Assembly (NCBI GenBank): GCA_948470475.1
Contig: OX419338.1
Span: 2,571,444 to 2,635,443 of the forward strand
Source: Galaxea fascicularis
Taxonomy: Eukaryota; Cnidaria; Anthozoa; Scleractinia; Euphylliidae
DNA length: 64,000 nt
Direction of reading: 5' to 3'
The notes beneath the pieces are model-generated. The model ran no database searches and was not told the origin of the DNA. It was given only the letters and a program-made list of their open reading frames with translations. Below, piece by piece: positions 43,318 through 55,600 of the stretch. A program made the translations under genes and the position numbers. Within the stretch, counting starts at the first letter, position 1, and the number at the start of each line of letters is the position of its first letter.

Positions 43318-45173
43318 CCGGATTTTTAACGTTTCATGAAAAAAATAATCACTGATTCCTTTTGGGGATTACGATAAGGTTTGAAGGCAATCAAGAATCT
43401 ATTTACGTCGCAAAATCAATATTAAGACAAACGTAATTATGGTGAATGAGAAATGCAAACTAACAATCTACATACTTGAGCAGACGTTCTTCCTAAGAAT
43501 ATGTCTTTCTTAGCCATATCCCGAAGCATGACCATATACCCTCGGGGAAAAAGCAATTATAAAATATGTAATCAATCCAAACATTTTTACAAGCACAAGT
43601 AATGGTTTGGAATTTAGAACATTTTGTAGGTCCATAAACAGATGCGTGAGATAATTATGAAGAGATACACAAGCTGAGAGGTTCCGTAACCTTTTCACTT
43701 ACGTACAGTTTTAGTTTTGGACGGCGCTTGTTTTCTACATCGCCGGTTTATCTATTTTGCCTTTCTTAAGGATTTACTCCTCTATAAAATAACATTTTAA
43801 TAACAGTTTTTGGTGCATACTCTCTGTCGCTGTTTTTGTCATGATCTGGATAGCTTACCGTTCAAGATTGTTCAAGAATTCAAAATGTAGTTTCGAATTT
43901 TTGGTGATGAACAACATTTTAAATTTATTTTTGTGTTCTTGATAATGGGACTGTGTGCTGTCTTCTTGTTTACATCTAACTTACTTTATGGTGAAGTTTT
44001 TCGTTGTTTAAATGTAACTTTTCTTCGGATTTACAGATACCGGTAAAATGTTAAAGTTATCGTTTTAAGTATGTCATACACTCTTTATTTTTTTTATAAG
44101 AACCATTTTGAAAGAACGTCTGTGAGGCTGGGATTAACCAGAATTGTAAGGACCAACATACCCAGATTGAGAGTCAGTTAAGAACGTCTACTTGCTCATT
44201 TGTTTTTGTCGCGTTGTGAACCTCTGTGTTGCTGTGTTCAATGATTTTGCAAAGCCAAATTTACCAAGAGTTGGTTGGCGCGACTTCTTTTTGAAATTTT
44301 GTTCGCAGCATCAGAGGACGCCGCGCACAAGCATGCGGCAAGCATTTATTATTATTATTATTATTAATTATTCAACCATGTACTCTGATAAGCGCTAGTT
44401 GTCTTATGTTTCGCTAAAACGAGTTTTGGCATAAATTAAACATTTTTAACTTCTTCACTTTTGATTTCGCCCTCTTGTCTTTCCGTTTCATTACGCAAGT
44501 CTGGTTTTACAAGCCTTTCTTGATCCGGCCGAGCCTAAAAAGGTAGAGACAAAATAGTCATTTTTACGTTTTGAGGTTTGAATTGTTTCAACTGTGTTTG
44601 CCGATTTTCACTTTCGGCACCGAGAGTTTTTTTTTTTCAACAAGTACCACGATGTTTTAAATACGTTAAATTTTTATAATTATTTAGTCAGGAAAATGAG
44701 TTTCCAACTTGTTGTTGAAGGTTTTGTGGTTGATCACTGTTCCCAAACGGCAGTCGCTGACTTCACTGTATCTCTCTCTGTCTCCATGTAAACGTATTTG
44801 GAGTTATGCTTGGATCGTAACTTCTTCACGGGCCGGGGCTAAGCTTTTCCACCATACGAAGAATTATATAACCGAACATAATATTTATTCAAAATGATGT
44901 TTGGAAAGTGATTTGCAAAATACATCGCCTCATCAGTTTAGCTTCTCTGACAGGGAAACATGCTATATTCACGATAAAACGCATTTCGGGGTAATGTGGA
45001 CAAGTCAGCGAGCCGTAACGAAGACCTAATGATTATTTTAAAAATATGTTAATGTAAGTCACGTGTGACACCGCGAGAAGTGAATAAAACAAAGGACGTT
45101 TTGAAAATTAGCATTTAAGGCAACGGACTTGTATTGTAAACTGAGACGCAAAACTAAAGTGCACGATAAAATC
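43318..45173. other. Gene-free stretch upstream of FAAH2
   Basis: AT-rich sequence with an ATT microsatellite at 44347-44372. A cacgtg E-box lies near 45061, about 110 bp before the FAAH2 start codon. Nothing else is recognised. Confidence 0.45.
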
Positions 45174-48100
45174 ATGGGCCTCATAAGGGTAGTTTTGTCT
45201 GTTTTCTCCTTGGCTTTCAAGGCGTTAGAATCTGTAGGAATTCTGTGGGATATTCGTCTTCGATTATCAGAGTTTATTTATGGCAAACACGGAGTTACGG
45301 TCCGTGGACCGGCGAACCGTATTTTAAGTCTACCAGCTTGTGTCATTGCTGAGAGCATAAAGAAACGTGAGTTCACATGCGAGGAAACAATCCAAGCTTT
45401 CGTCGATAGAATTCACCAAGTAAACCCATTACTTAACGCAGTAGTAGGGGATCGATTTGAGGAAGCACTGAGGGAAGCGAAGCATATTGATGGAGTCCTC
45501 GAATCTGACGCGTCAGAATCCAGTCCAGAAAAATCGGATTTACTTCGCAAACCTCTCCTTGGAGTTCCAATAACCGTTAAAGAATCGCTCGCATGTAAGG
45601 GATTTACGAATTCAGCGGGGCTCGTGGATCGAAAAGACATGATTGCGACTAAAGATGCCAGCGTTGTTGAAAATCTTCGGATTGCCGGCGCCATTCCGAT
45701 CGCTGTTACGAACTGTAGTGAACTGTGCATGTGGTGGGAAACCGCAAACAACTTGTACGGAAGAACAAACAATCCTTACGACACATCTAAAATCGCTGGA
45801 GGAAGCTCTGGAGGGGAGGGAGCTATCATTTCCGCCGCTGGATCAGTGTGTGGTGTTGGTTCTGATGTTGGTACGTACTTCGTCCGTTTACTATTGACCT
45901 TCATTAACCTTCATCCACCTTCATTCAAATTCTCCGCACTAATTGCTTGTCTTAGCTATCTTTCGAGCAAAATGCTATCTGTATTGCAGACGTTTTAGTA
46001 GTTTGACTATATCATATGTCAACAAATTAAATTTTCAAAGAAAACTGAGATACAAGGGCACTGTTTGATTTTTATGTTTTACGCTTTGCGTACTTAAATT
46101 ATTTGATTCAGCCGACTTTACTGTGAAATTTTCAACCTGGCTCGGGCACACAGTCATTCCCTGTGTTAAAGAAAATTACAATTTAAGACTGCACTATTAA
46201 AAGTGGTTTATGCAAAACAAACGAAAAAAAAAAACTATAAGGGTATTTAAGTAGGACTACAAAGCTCTGAATTCTGTAATTTTGGAAAAAGGACGTGTTG
46301 GGCCTTTTCTTGTACGTAGCTAATTATCAGGATTGTCTATCAGGCCGGTACCTGTATGATTTACAACTTTTAAACAGAAAAATCTCAATAATGAAAACTT
46401 GCATGGTCAATTTTTGGCAAACGACAACATTTCAGATTCTCCGGCTCACGTTTTCCGAAAAGAATTAATCGAGTTATGTGGAAATAATCCAAAAATTTGT
46501 TTCATTTTCTTTCGTTAGCAGCCGCATCGAAACAGATGACATGTTCACTTTTTTGACGCAATACTTACTCGGCTTCTAGTCGTGTATTACGATCTTAAAA
46601 TCAACAGTGAAGTGCACTTTGCCCCCTTAACGTTTCATAACTTTTGCAGCACAGGTCAGAAAGTTCTTATTTTCATTCGTGTGGTTTGAAAATTGAAATG
46701 TTGTGCACGTCAGTGAGGAGGCCGAGTTTATACATCGCAAAAAAAAAGCTCGGCAATGTCAAAAACATTATAACAATGTCAATCTCAGCGAAGGGTCGCA
46801 GGGAATATCCCCAGGTACAGTTCACACGAACTGAAGAGAACGAAAATGTTTCAGGCGAACGTTCCCTGCGTTCCTTGCGCGGGTTCAAACCTTCCACGTC
46901 TTCCACGCGTACTTTGTACTTTATGCAAAACGTTATACATCGGGGAAAACAAAAGACGATCTGGCCCCGGTTGTTCAAAGGCTGGATAGCGCTATCCACC
47001 GGATAAATATCTATCCAGTGGATAGTGCAATTAGCTTTCCCATTACTTATCCGCTGGATAGGGATTTATCCAGTGGATAGCGCTATCCAACGTTTGAACA
47101 ACCGGGGCCAGGCCTTCAAATTCCGCGCAAACGTTCGTGATGTTGAGCAACTGATCGAAAACAGTCGCTCGACATTTCAGTCTCCCTAGCAACCCGTGAT
47201 GATTTTCGCCGCCTTTTCCTACATCAAAGTAATGCAGAAAGCCGTAACAATTTTGAACAGTAGTACTCTAATCCCTACGGTACCAACGAACGCTTTTCAT
47301 TAAACTACTTTATTCTTGTTTTATATCGTGTTTCATATTCCCACCAATAGCGTAGCTCCATCGTTATGTAAATCACACAAAACCCACAATTCCTTGATCG
47401 CTCTGACAGAACTCTAATTTACAGTTGATAAAATTAAATTTTCGTGTACGCCTCTCCCACCGCCGGACCCTGCACAGCATTTTCTTCGGAAACTAACCCG
47501 GCTTTGTTTTAGTCAAAGTTTCACGTGGCCACCAACAGGATGCGGTCTTCAGTAAATCATCTTCCATACAATTGCGGCCCAAAATAAAACCTTTTAAACA
47601 AATTTATGGTCGAAAATGTTGCTGCATTTTTTGCGTAATCAGGGCATAAAAAATCTCAAATATATCATGTATTGCTGCATTTCACTGGAAAACAAATTAA
47701 TTCCAGGACATCGTAGTATTTGCCAATTACTTATTAAATTGTGTATCAGTTATCATGATTAGGTGGAGCCTGCTCTTTTATGCGGAATAATTATTACAAT
47801 GGTTCTCGAAAAACGACTGCTATACAGTTGTCATCACGATGTAAACGTATTGTAAAGCTCTATTTAGCCCCCGGGGGCATATTTAAGTTTCAGGCCTCTT
47901 TAACGGGGGGCTTATTAGAGAGGGGGGGGGGGATTATTTCAAATCTTAAGCACGCCGTTTCTGTCTTAAAATAGTTTTTGTGCAAAACTCAAACAACTGC
48001 AGTTACACTTCAAATGGAACAGATTGTTTTATAAGAATGTCTGCAATTGGGCCGCATGAAGTGGATTTTCGTAATAGGGAATAGGAGGGACTAATTACTA

Positions 48101-49227
48101 ACTCTCATGTCCCAAAAGGGGGGGGGGGTTATTAGAGAGGGGGGTCTTATTACAAAAATAGACTTCCAAACAGGGGGCTTATTGGAGAGGCGGGGGGAAG
48201 GGGTTAATAGAGAGGGGGCTTAATAGAGCCGTTACGGCACTTATAATCAAAACAAAATGTTCTCCTGTCCTTTGCAGGTGGCAGTGTGCGAATGCCGGCG
48301 TTTTTCAATGGAATATTTGGACACAAACCCAGTCCGTCGTTTGTCCCCAATGAAGGGCATTTTCCACAGGGAACAAGTGAGGCCTTTAACGAATACCTTG
48401 TCATGGGACCTCTGTGTAGGTACGCTGAAGATCTGGTCCCACTGCTGAAAGCCATGGCGGGTCCTAAGGCTTATGAGCTTCACTTGGATGAAAGCGTGGA
48501 TCTATCATTCCTTAAAGTCTACGTTATGCACGACACAGAATATCCCTTTTTGACATCGCCTGTAGACCCAGAACTATTGAAGTGCCAAAAGCAGGTTTGT
48601 TCCTTTCTTAAGAAGCAATTTGACGCAACAGTAAAAAAGGCTCACATGACATTGTTTCGTTACTCGGCCCTTATTTGGTCAGCCATGGTTTTGTCGGCAG
48701 AAAACAACAAAATTACCTCGCAGTTTCTGCAGAATGAAAGTGAAGCAGTGGCCATGAACCCATTTGTCGAGATTTTCAAGTATTTTCTGGGATACTCAAA
48801 GTATCATTACGCCACTCTGGTTGTGGCAGGAATCGAACATCTCCGTCATCCTTTGCCAAACTGCATTCCCGATGTCGCATCAAATTTTGTGCAGATGGGC
48901 GTCAAACTGCGTGAGCAGATTCAAAAGCTTCTTGGTAGTGATGGCATTTTGCTTTACCCTTCACATCCTAACACGGCGCTGTCACATCAAAGACCTTCGT
49001 TAGCGCCATTGAATTTCAGTTACACCTCCATCTTTAATGTCCTCCATGTCCCTGTTACGCAGTGCCCCATGGGTCTTGATAACAATGGCCTTCCGCTGGG
49101 TATACAGATTGCTGCTGCGCGAAACAATGACAGGCTATCAATAGCAGTTGCTAAGCATCTCGAGCGCCAGTTTGGAGGTTGGAGAGAGTGGTATCCTGGA
49201 AAGATTTCAGACGAGAAGACAAAGTAG
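45174..49227 (+). CDS. FAAH2: Fatty-acid amide hydrolase 2 type amidase (two exons, 548 aa)
   Basis: Amidase-signature serine hydrolase that cleaves fatty-acid primary amides and N-acylethanolamines such as anandamide. Exons 45174-45870 and 48278-49227 join in phase 1 with GT-AG sites. The ATG at 45174 is chosen as the first in the frame; the frame upstream has only a TTG. Residues 4-28 are hydrophobic and fit the single membrane anchor of FAAH2. The catalytic triad is K136 (PITVKES), S211 (GGSSGGEG) and nucleophile S235 (GGSVRMP), with the same spacing as in known FAAH enzymes. The C-terminal half matches FAAH2 in NGIFGHKPSP, RYAEDL, LYPSHP, VTQCPMGL and LPLGIQ. Length is close to the 532 residues of the human protein. 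The intron splits the signature two residues before the nucleophile. Confidence 0.95.
46961..47111. mobile_element. MITE, 151 bp, in the FAAH2 intron
   Basis: ctggccccggttgttcaaa and tttgaacaaccggggccag are exact inverted ends. The interior has several tatccagtggatag/ctatccaccggata palindromes. Non-coding. Confidence 0.85.
47852..48235. mobile_element. G-run-rich inverted-repeat element in the FAAH2 intron
   Basis: gtaaagctctatttagcccc at the left pairs with gggggcttaatagagccgttac at the right. The interior contains repeated gggcttattagagagggg motifs and G-runs of 8-11 bases. It ends 42 bp before the exon 2 splice site. Confidence 0.6.
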
Positions 49228-49790
49228 AAATTTCACCCGCCTGCAGTCCTTGTCTCTGATCGGCGGAAAAGACCACATTCTCCGTACGGACTTGTCAGAC
49301 TTGTCAGGAGACCACAAAGCTTAACCAATGCTTTTTTAAAGAAAGGAAGTTACTTGCGTTCGTCTATGCTTGAGAGTGTGTGTTAACAGGCAACATTTGA
49401 ATTTTATGAAGTTTTGTGTTCACAAGACAGATTCCAAGGGCTCTCTGGGGACAACCCAAGTTGTAGCGTTTGTTACAGCTTTTAAATTTATTCAAATCGG
49501 GACAGTTTGTTGACAGGTTCCTTAGTCCATAGTTCGTAGCTACTAACTAATTATGCTTAGTCATAACAATAGAATGTTCAACAAGTTCTATCGTAAATTA
49601 TCATTCTTTTAAATATATCTGTGTGACAAATGCGAATTGAAATTACATTAGAGAGATATAGAACCACGTTTACAGCAAACGTCAACTTCCTGTTTTTACG
49701 AAAAGGGTGCCATGTGACCCTGTTGTAGCTTTTTGTTTCTGCAAAGATCGAGTGAAACAGTTTGGCTTTATTTTCAACTTTTATCGAAGG
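49228..49790. other. FAAH2 3' flank, no gene seen
   Basis: Likely 3' UTR and intergenic DNA. No clear polyadenylation hexamer was identified and no known domain appears in any frame. Confidence 0.4.
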
Positions 49791-49969
49791 CAATAGGCCA
49801 TTTCCGAGTTCATGTCTGCCTCCTCTTCAAAGCGAGTCTAAGTGCGAAATTTTTGTGATGGTAATTAGTTCTACTTTACATATGAATGAAAACTAATTTC
49901 ATAACAAAAACTTCGCACTTAGACTCGCTTTGAAGAGGAGGCAGACATGAACTCGGAAATGTCCTATTG
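49791..49969. mobile_element. MITE, 179 bp, TA-flanked
   Basis: caataggccatttccgagtt and aactcggaaatgtcctattg are inverted; pairing extends about 57 bp through catgtctgcctcctcttc and gcgagtctaagtgcgaa. TA occurs at both inner edges (ata/gg...cc/tat), so a 2-bp TA duplication is possible. Non-coding. Confidence 0.8.
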
Positions 49970-51271
49970 GAAAATTACCAAAGGCTCTCACTGTCCCTTG
50001 TTGTATTTAAGACCGACCTAAGCCACCACTTAATGAGTTATAAAGTGAAAAATGATACTTTTCTCAAGTTTTCTTCAAGATTTACTGATCTGAATATCTA
50101 CACATACACGGGCTCTGGTGGTATTATTTCATGTTTTCCATAAATGTCAGTTCTACGGGTGCGTTTTTTTGGGAAAATAGGAAATACAAAAACGGATGAT
50201 TATCTAAAGTATCCTTACTCGGAAAGGATCGATCAGATTATATTCAAATTCAGATCGGAATTAGGAGATTTGGAATCAGGGTGTTTTTTTCTGAAAGGAT
50301 TCGAAAAAAGTACATGATACAAGGACTTGCAAGCGGTCTTCCTGCGATCGTCCGAGTCTCGTCGTGTTTTCCAGCGAAGAATTGACGCTGTTACATTGCC
50401 ATTACATGCATCATGGCAACCTCACATGAGCTTTATTGCTGCATATTTTAAAAATTCTATATAGATGGCAGCTGAAACCAATGGTAATCGGAATGACACC
50501 AGTTATGCGGCAGGTCTATAATTATGGTGTATTTTTTTAAACGGGGCCACGTTTTCTGATTCGTAGACATCACTGGATTTCCAGGAATCCACGAAGTTAA
50601 CAGGATTTGTTTTTGAAATTCCACAGGTAATCTGCCTCCATGGTTATTAAACTGAGGAGGGTCGCCATGAACTGAGAGCAAATCTGCTGTATGTCGCGAC
50701 TCACGAAAATGACTGCGAAGCTATTGTTTGTCGTGACACACGAAAATGCTTGCGAAAGTATTCGAGCGGGAGCGACTAACTCGGAACTGTGAAATCATAA
50801 AAGTTTCGGCAGCGCATATGTCTCCTCCTACCTGCTAGAATTCCATCAAAAACAAACAAAACAGTTTCATAGTCATTCGAGCTTTGCAAACAGTATAACT
50901 GCCGATAAACCTTCTCAAACTCGACGGTACATAACACAGTATACGTAAACCGTAGGTTGAAACTAAAAGATAAACGAACTAAAAGTTACAACATGAATAA
51001 AAAGAATTTCACCGACTGCAAACGAAATACAGCTAAGAAAATTTAAGAATAATTGTGTTTGAATTTGACTTGCCTCGTGACATAAGGTGAAAAACAAACG
51101 ATTTATGGCACATCTTGCATTTCCCCTTGGCCATGAAGCACTTTTCAGGAAACAAATTCAGCATTGTGTTATAATGGGCTGTTCAGGAAACACGTCAAGA
51201 ACGGTATTCGTAAAATCCGCTTTGCAATAACCAATCTGCCTTACTTTATTTTTAGTTTTCTGTTATTACAA
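49970..51271. other. Intergenic stretch, no gene seen
   Basis: AT-rich DNA. A local direct repeat, tcgcgactcacgaaaatgac / tcgtgacacacgaaaatgct, lies at 50694-50750. No frames with recognisable protein. Confidence 0.4.
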
Positions 51272-51370
51272 ACCAATTGCATTATCAGTGTAATCGAGTT
51301 TATGATACTGTTAAGCTTCGGCGAAGCTTAACAGTGTCATAAAATCGAACACACTTATAATGCAGTTGGT
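51272..51370. mobile_element. 99-bp near-perfect palindrome
   Basis: accaattgcattatcagtgt pairs with the segment ending acttataatgcagttggt. The centre is gttaagcttcg/gcgaagcttaac. It folds almost completely on itself: a short foldback element. Confidence 0.75.
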
Positions 51371-51438
51371 AGGAAACCATTCCCTTTCACATGAACAAAG
51401 GGGGTAGTTTCTAAAGAAACTGTGGGTTGGTGGGGAGG

Positions 51439-51613
51439 TACACAAAAATTTGTTTTATCAAATAAATTGACCATCGTACAGGGATTCTAAAAGCTGACAA
51501 ATCCAATGGATTCGCTCCGACGAAAGGCTAACGCTCGAAAGGTCAGCTTTTAGAATCCCTGTACGGTGGTCAATTTATATTATCAACTGTCCGTCGATAA
51601 AACCAAATTTTTG
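51439..51613. mobile_element. Inverted pair of PLE tail sequences
   Basis: The arms gtacacaaaaatttgtttta / tcgataaaaccaaattttt and acagggattctaaaagctga / tcagcttttagaatccctgt face each other. Between them is a mutated hammerhead-like motif (ccgacga...ggctaacgctcgaaaggtc, 51518-51544) in which the CUGANGA box is lost. Related to 42441-42612. Confidence 0.6.
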
Positions 51614-51955
51614 CATTCACTTTCACAGTAGACTGCTATCCAAATACACTCCATCATTATCTAGCTCCTACACTTTTATGTCTCACTTAGAGTTGCAATA
51701 AAAGCCCTTATAACAGCAAAAATGATGCTTTTTAGAAAGGCATAGGGAACAGTATCAAAAATCGGAAAGTGCAGAACAGAAAGCGAATCAAGTTAGGAAA
51801 TACTTCTCCTGCCTCTCTATGTTCACTTGTATTGTCCGGTTAAAATGTGACACCTCTCTCACGATGAAAAACCGAAAAATACATACAAAGATGGAAGTTA
51901 TTTTGTGTGCATTTTTTGTCTTTCTCGGCTATGAGAATTACCTTCACTTACATCT

Positions 51956-52325
51956 ACATCTACATCTACATAACGCGTAACACGCTGTTACGCGTGTGGC
52001 CTCATACACCATAAGCCTTTTTGGGATATCACGCCAAGCCGGCCGGCACTTTGCTGAATAGAACAGGCAAGTACTAGGGGTGGTCACAGCCAGGGTTCGT
52101 TACGTCCCTAGTGGTTCTTTAACGTCCCACAGAAACAATTGTGAAGAATTGTGAGACGGACCTCCCGTTTATCGTCCTTAGAAGACTAGAGAGTCTAACC
52201 ATTTGCAGATGTCATCGCAAAGGAAGCACTTTCTCCTCAGTTATTTAAAGACCCAGAGCGTTGTTCCGGCCGGGGTTTGAACCCACGACCTACCGCACGT
52301 TAGTCCGGAACTCTACCTGACTGAT
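51956..52325 (-). mobile_element. tRNA-derived SINE, copy B
   Basis: Reverse orientation of copy A at 35015-35431. The tail appears as tctacatctacatctaca, the body has ctttaacgtcccacag and ctcatacaccataagcc, and the B box as ggtttgaaccc (about 52274-52284). The A box is less well preserved (read on the minus strand near tcagtcaggtagag). Confidence 0.8.
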
Positions 52326-52645
52326 ATGATGAACTCCTGAACAGCGCTTAAATTGTTCCTCATCACAAGCGAGAGACGTCGTCAAGGCCAATTTAAACTT
52401 TTGTCTTTTCAATCGATTTGATGGCCCACTTATCCATATAGACGAGGAAATACTCCTCAAAAATCCAAGGGTATCTGGAAGCCCGATGTTTTCATCCGCG
52501 TTGCAATGACGTCATATGGTCTTCCACGTGACCTCAAGCGAACCGGCAAAAATTAAAGTCGCTTGGTTGGTGGTACGAATGTGCTTGAGAGGCTACCACG
52601 TATCTACCACGTATGTTGGTGAGGGTTTTAAGCTTTTAGAACATC

Positions 52646-55600
52646 ATGGACGGTGGAAAAAAGGTTTGGGTGCCTGACAACGAACATGGCTTTCGTCTGG
52701 GAGAAATTGTTGACCTTGGATCGGATACAATTAGTGTTCAAGTCGATGGCCCGAATGGAAAGGTAGTCCATATTTGCATAAATTTTCTTTTCGATTTGTG
52801 AGCTTGTACATGTATTAAAATTTTCTTATTTAAATTCATCAAACGGGATAATATTTTTGCTATATCCTTACAGCTGGTTACTGCTCCTTATGATCGAGTT
52901 TTCCCATCGGAGAAGGACAACACAAAAGATTTTGAGGATAACTGTAAGCATTTAAGCGATATCTTTATGAGTTAAATTAAGAATGTTACAGCGAAGTTGT
53001 ATACATAAGCTTGAGGTTTCCAAGATAAAAACTTTCTTAATCAATGCAGAGACCATTCACTGCAATGTATAAAACTTAGGTTTAAAAATTTAGCATGTGC
53101 CCATACATTGCAGTGTGAATAGCAAGGATTGTGTTTGAAGAAAATTAATTTTCCCAGATCGACCGAAGTTTTGGCTTATTTTTGTTTGGTGCACTGCAGT
53201 GTGGCAGATGGTTTGACGATTCCTTTCACGTTTATTGGCTAAATTAAAGAGATTTCGTTTTCTCAGATAAACTGCTGCGTTTACCAAAGATAAACTCCCG
53301 CCCAAATTTACGTTCAGCATTATTATTGTAAAACGTTTCTGAAATGTCATATTGTTATGTCACGTTACTAATAGGAGTTTGGGAATGTTGTCAGTTGTAA
53401 AAGTTTAATATTAAAAGGGAAGACCACTGGTCGCTCAGTCATTGAGTGTGAGATTTTAGAGCTTGTTTTTCACAAAGATTTACAGATTCAAACAAAAACA
53501 AAAATTAAAAAGATGGTCTGTTCCAGCTGTTCATAAGGTTTATTGGCAACCACATTGACAACAAGCCCTAACTACTATTTGAGATCAGCACCACCGAATG
53601 TGTTAAATAAAATAAAATAAAAATCCGTTTACTGGCATTGTCAGACTGTTGGGACAGCTAGATACACTGTATATTAACGTTATGACTTTTGAGACCTTGC
53701 TTCAAATTTGTCACAAATTATTTGAAATTTCTAAAATTGTTACTCAATATGTAGAATTATGTTGCAGGTAAAAATTAAATTTAGGTAAAAATTTCTAAGT
53801 TAAGTCCATTCTCTTTGTCTCCTAAGCCTAATTATTCAAAGTATAGGAGACAAAGGAAATTGATTTTCAACTTAGGTAAAATTTTTTTACCTGAATTTAA
53901 TTTTTAACTGCAACATATACATTCTCTTGGAAAAATTTTTCATTTCCCTTAGTATGAAACCATTCTGCATCATGTGATTATTCCTTTGAAAAAGAATAAA
54001 TTATTATGACTATTTTCATTGATATGTATGTGCCTCACCGGCCTTGCACACCCACAATTTTTCCATGGCGACGTTCATAATACCCATGGGAACTAAACTT
54101 AGTATTTATACCCCTTCCTTGCACATATTCGTTTTCCTTTGCGTTCATGCCCTGAGAGGTCTGGAGAGGACTTACATTTTTGTCCCTCCCCCCTCCCCTC
54201 GGTGATGAAAGCCTCCTTTCCCCCTACACTTCTTCACATGTGTGGAAATTATTTTTGCCCATATCTTAGTGTTCCAGAGGTGTGGCATCTCAATAAAAAT
54301 CATCCTACTGATGATCATTAGATTCTTTTATAGATGAAATTTTTAATACTAATATGATAATTTACATGAGAACAATCAAGAACTAAAAAGCTTTTAAGTA
54401 GTCATTCTTCTGGGTCAGATTCTTAATTTGACTCAGATAAGAACACACTAGGTGAAATACTCATTAAAAGGATAGTGAGAAATTTAGGTGACAAAATGTT
54501 CTAAATAGAATTCAATATCACATCTGAATTAATAGGAAATAGATGCAGACTTTATTTAGCTAAAAGTCTTGCTGAATATCTAGTAAGCAACTAATGTCAT
54601 TGAAAGTGATTTGTATAGGTTTTTTTCAAGTCATCTAATAGACTATTTATGTCTTTTACCTATTGCTAGGTTCATTGATGTTCTTGAATGAAGCAACTTT
54701 ATTGCACAACTTGAAAATTAGATATCAGAAGGACAAAATATATGTAAGTAATTTGACTTGGATTAATTTAAATGGATTTTGCATAAATTTGGTTGATTTA
54801 GGTTTTTCAATTAATCAAGATTGAATTGCCGTACAAAATATTAATTGCTTTTTGAGAGAGAATTAAGAGTTCATTCAGAATCCTGACAGGCCACATGTGA
54901 CGCCAACTCCTAGGGGGCGAAGTTTTCCAAGCTCAACTTTAAAGTTGCTTTTTGGACACTTAAAATTATAGAATAGCAACCAGACATATACTGTAAAATA
55001 TTAGTCACCAAAAAAAAAAAAAACCCGGCATGTAAACAGGCATTGGACATAACAACAACAGCAACAACAACAAACTTTATTTCTCCCACATTTGACAATT
55101 AAATCATAAAGAAGTTATAATGAAAAGGAAGGGGCTGGCTGCCTGGAATAACTGTTAAGTTAAAAGATTCAGGCAGCCAGCCAAATTATGTTGTGATTTA
55201 ACAGCTAACACTGAAACGAAATGCTTCGGAGGCTCGCTGCTACAAGTAGTTTAGCCAGGTGGCATTTAGGCTTCTCTTCAGTCGCTGTGCATCACCCGTA
55301 AAATACATTACTGTACCCCAAAACAAAGGAAAATATAATAATTTAATCCAAGGATAAAATTAACCCACAAGAGGACTGTATTTAGTGACCAGTGATCTCA
55401 TTATGGTTTTAGACATATGTTGCAAATATTTTGCTTGCTGTCAATCCATACCATGAAGTCAAAGAACTGTACTCTAAGGATAGAATCAAACAGTATCATG
55501 GAAAATCACTTGGCGTGTTACCTCCACATGTGTTTGCCATCGGTAAGAATTGTCCTCATCGTCTCTAATCTGTGATAAGTTTCTGAGATTGGCACTGCAT

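Noticed and set aside
45900..45940. Similarity to the 40-bp unit (ccttcatccaccttcattca) just inside the FAAH2 intron
   Set aside because: Only about 20-25 bases match and no tandem copies are present; probably chance or a tiny fragment.
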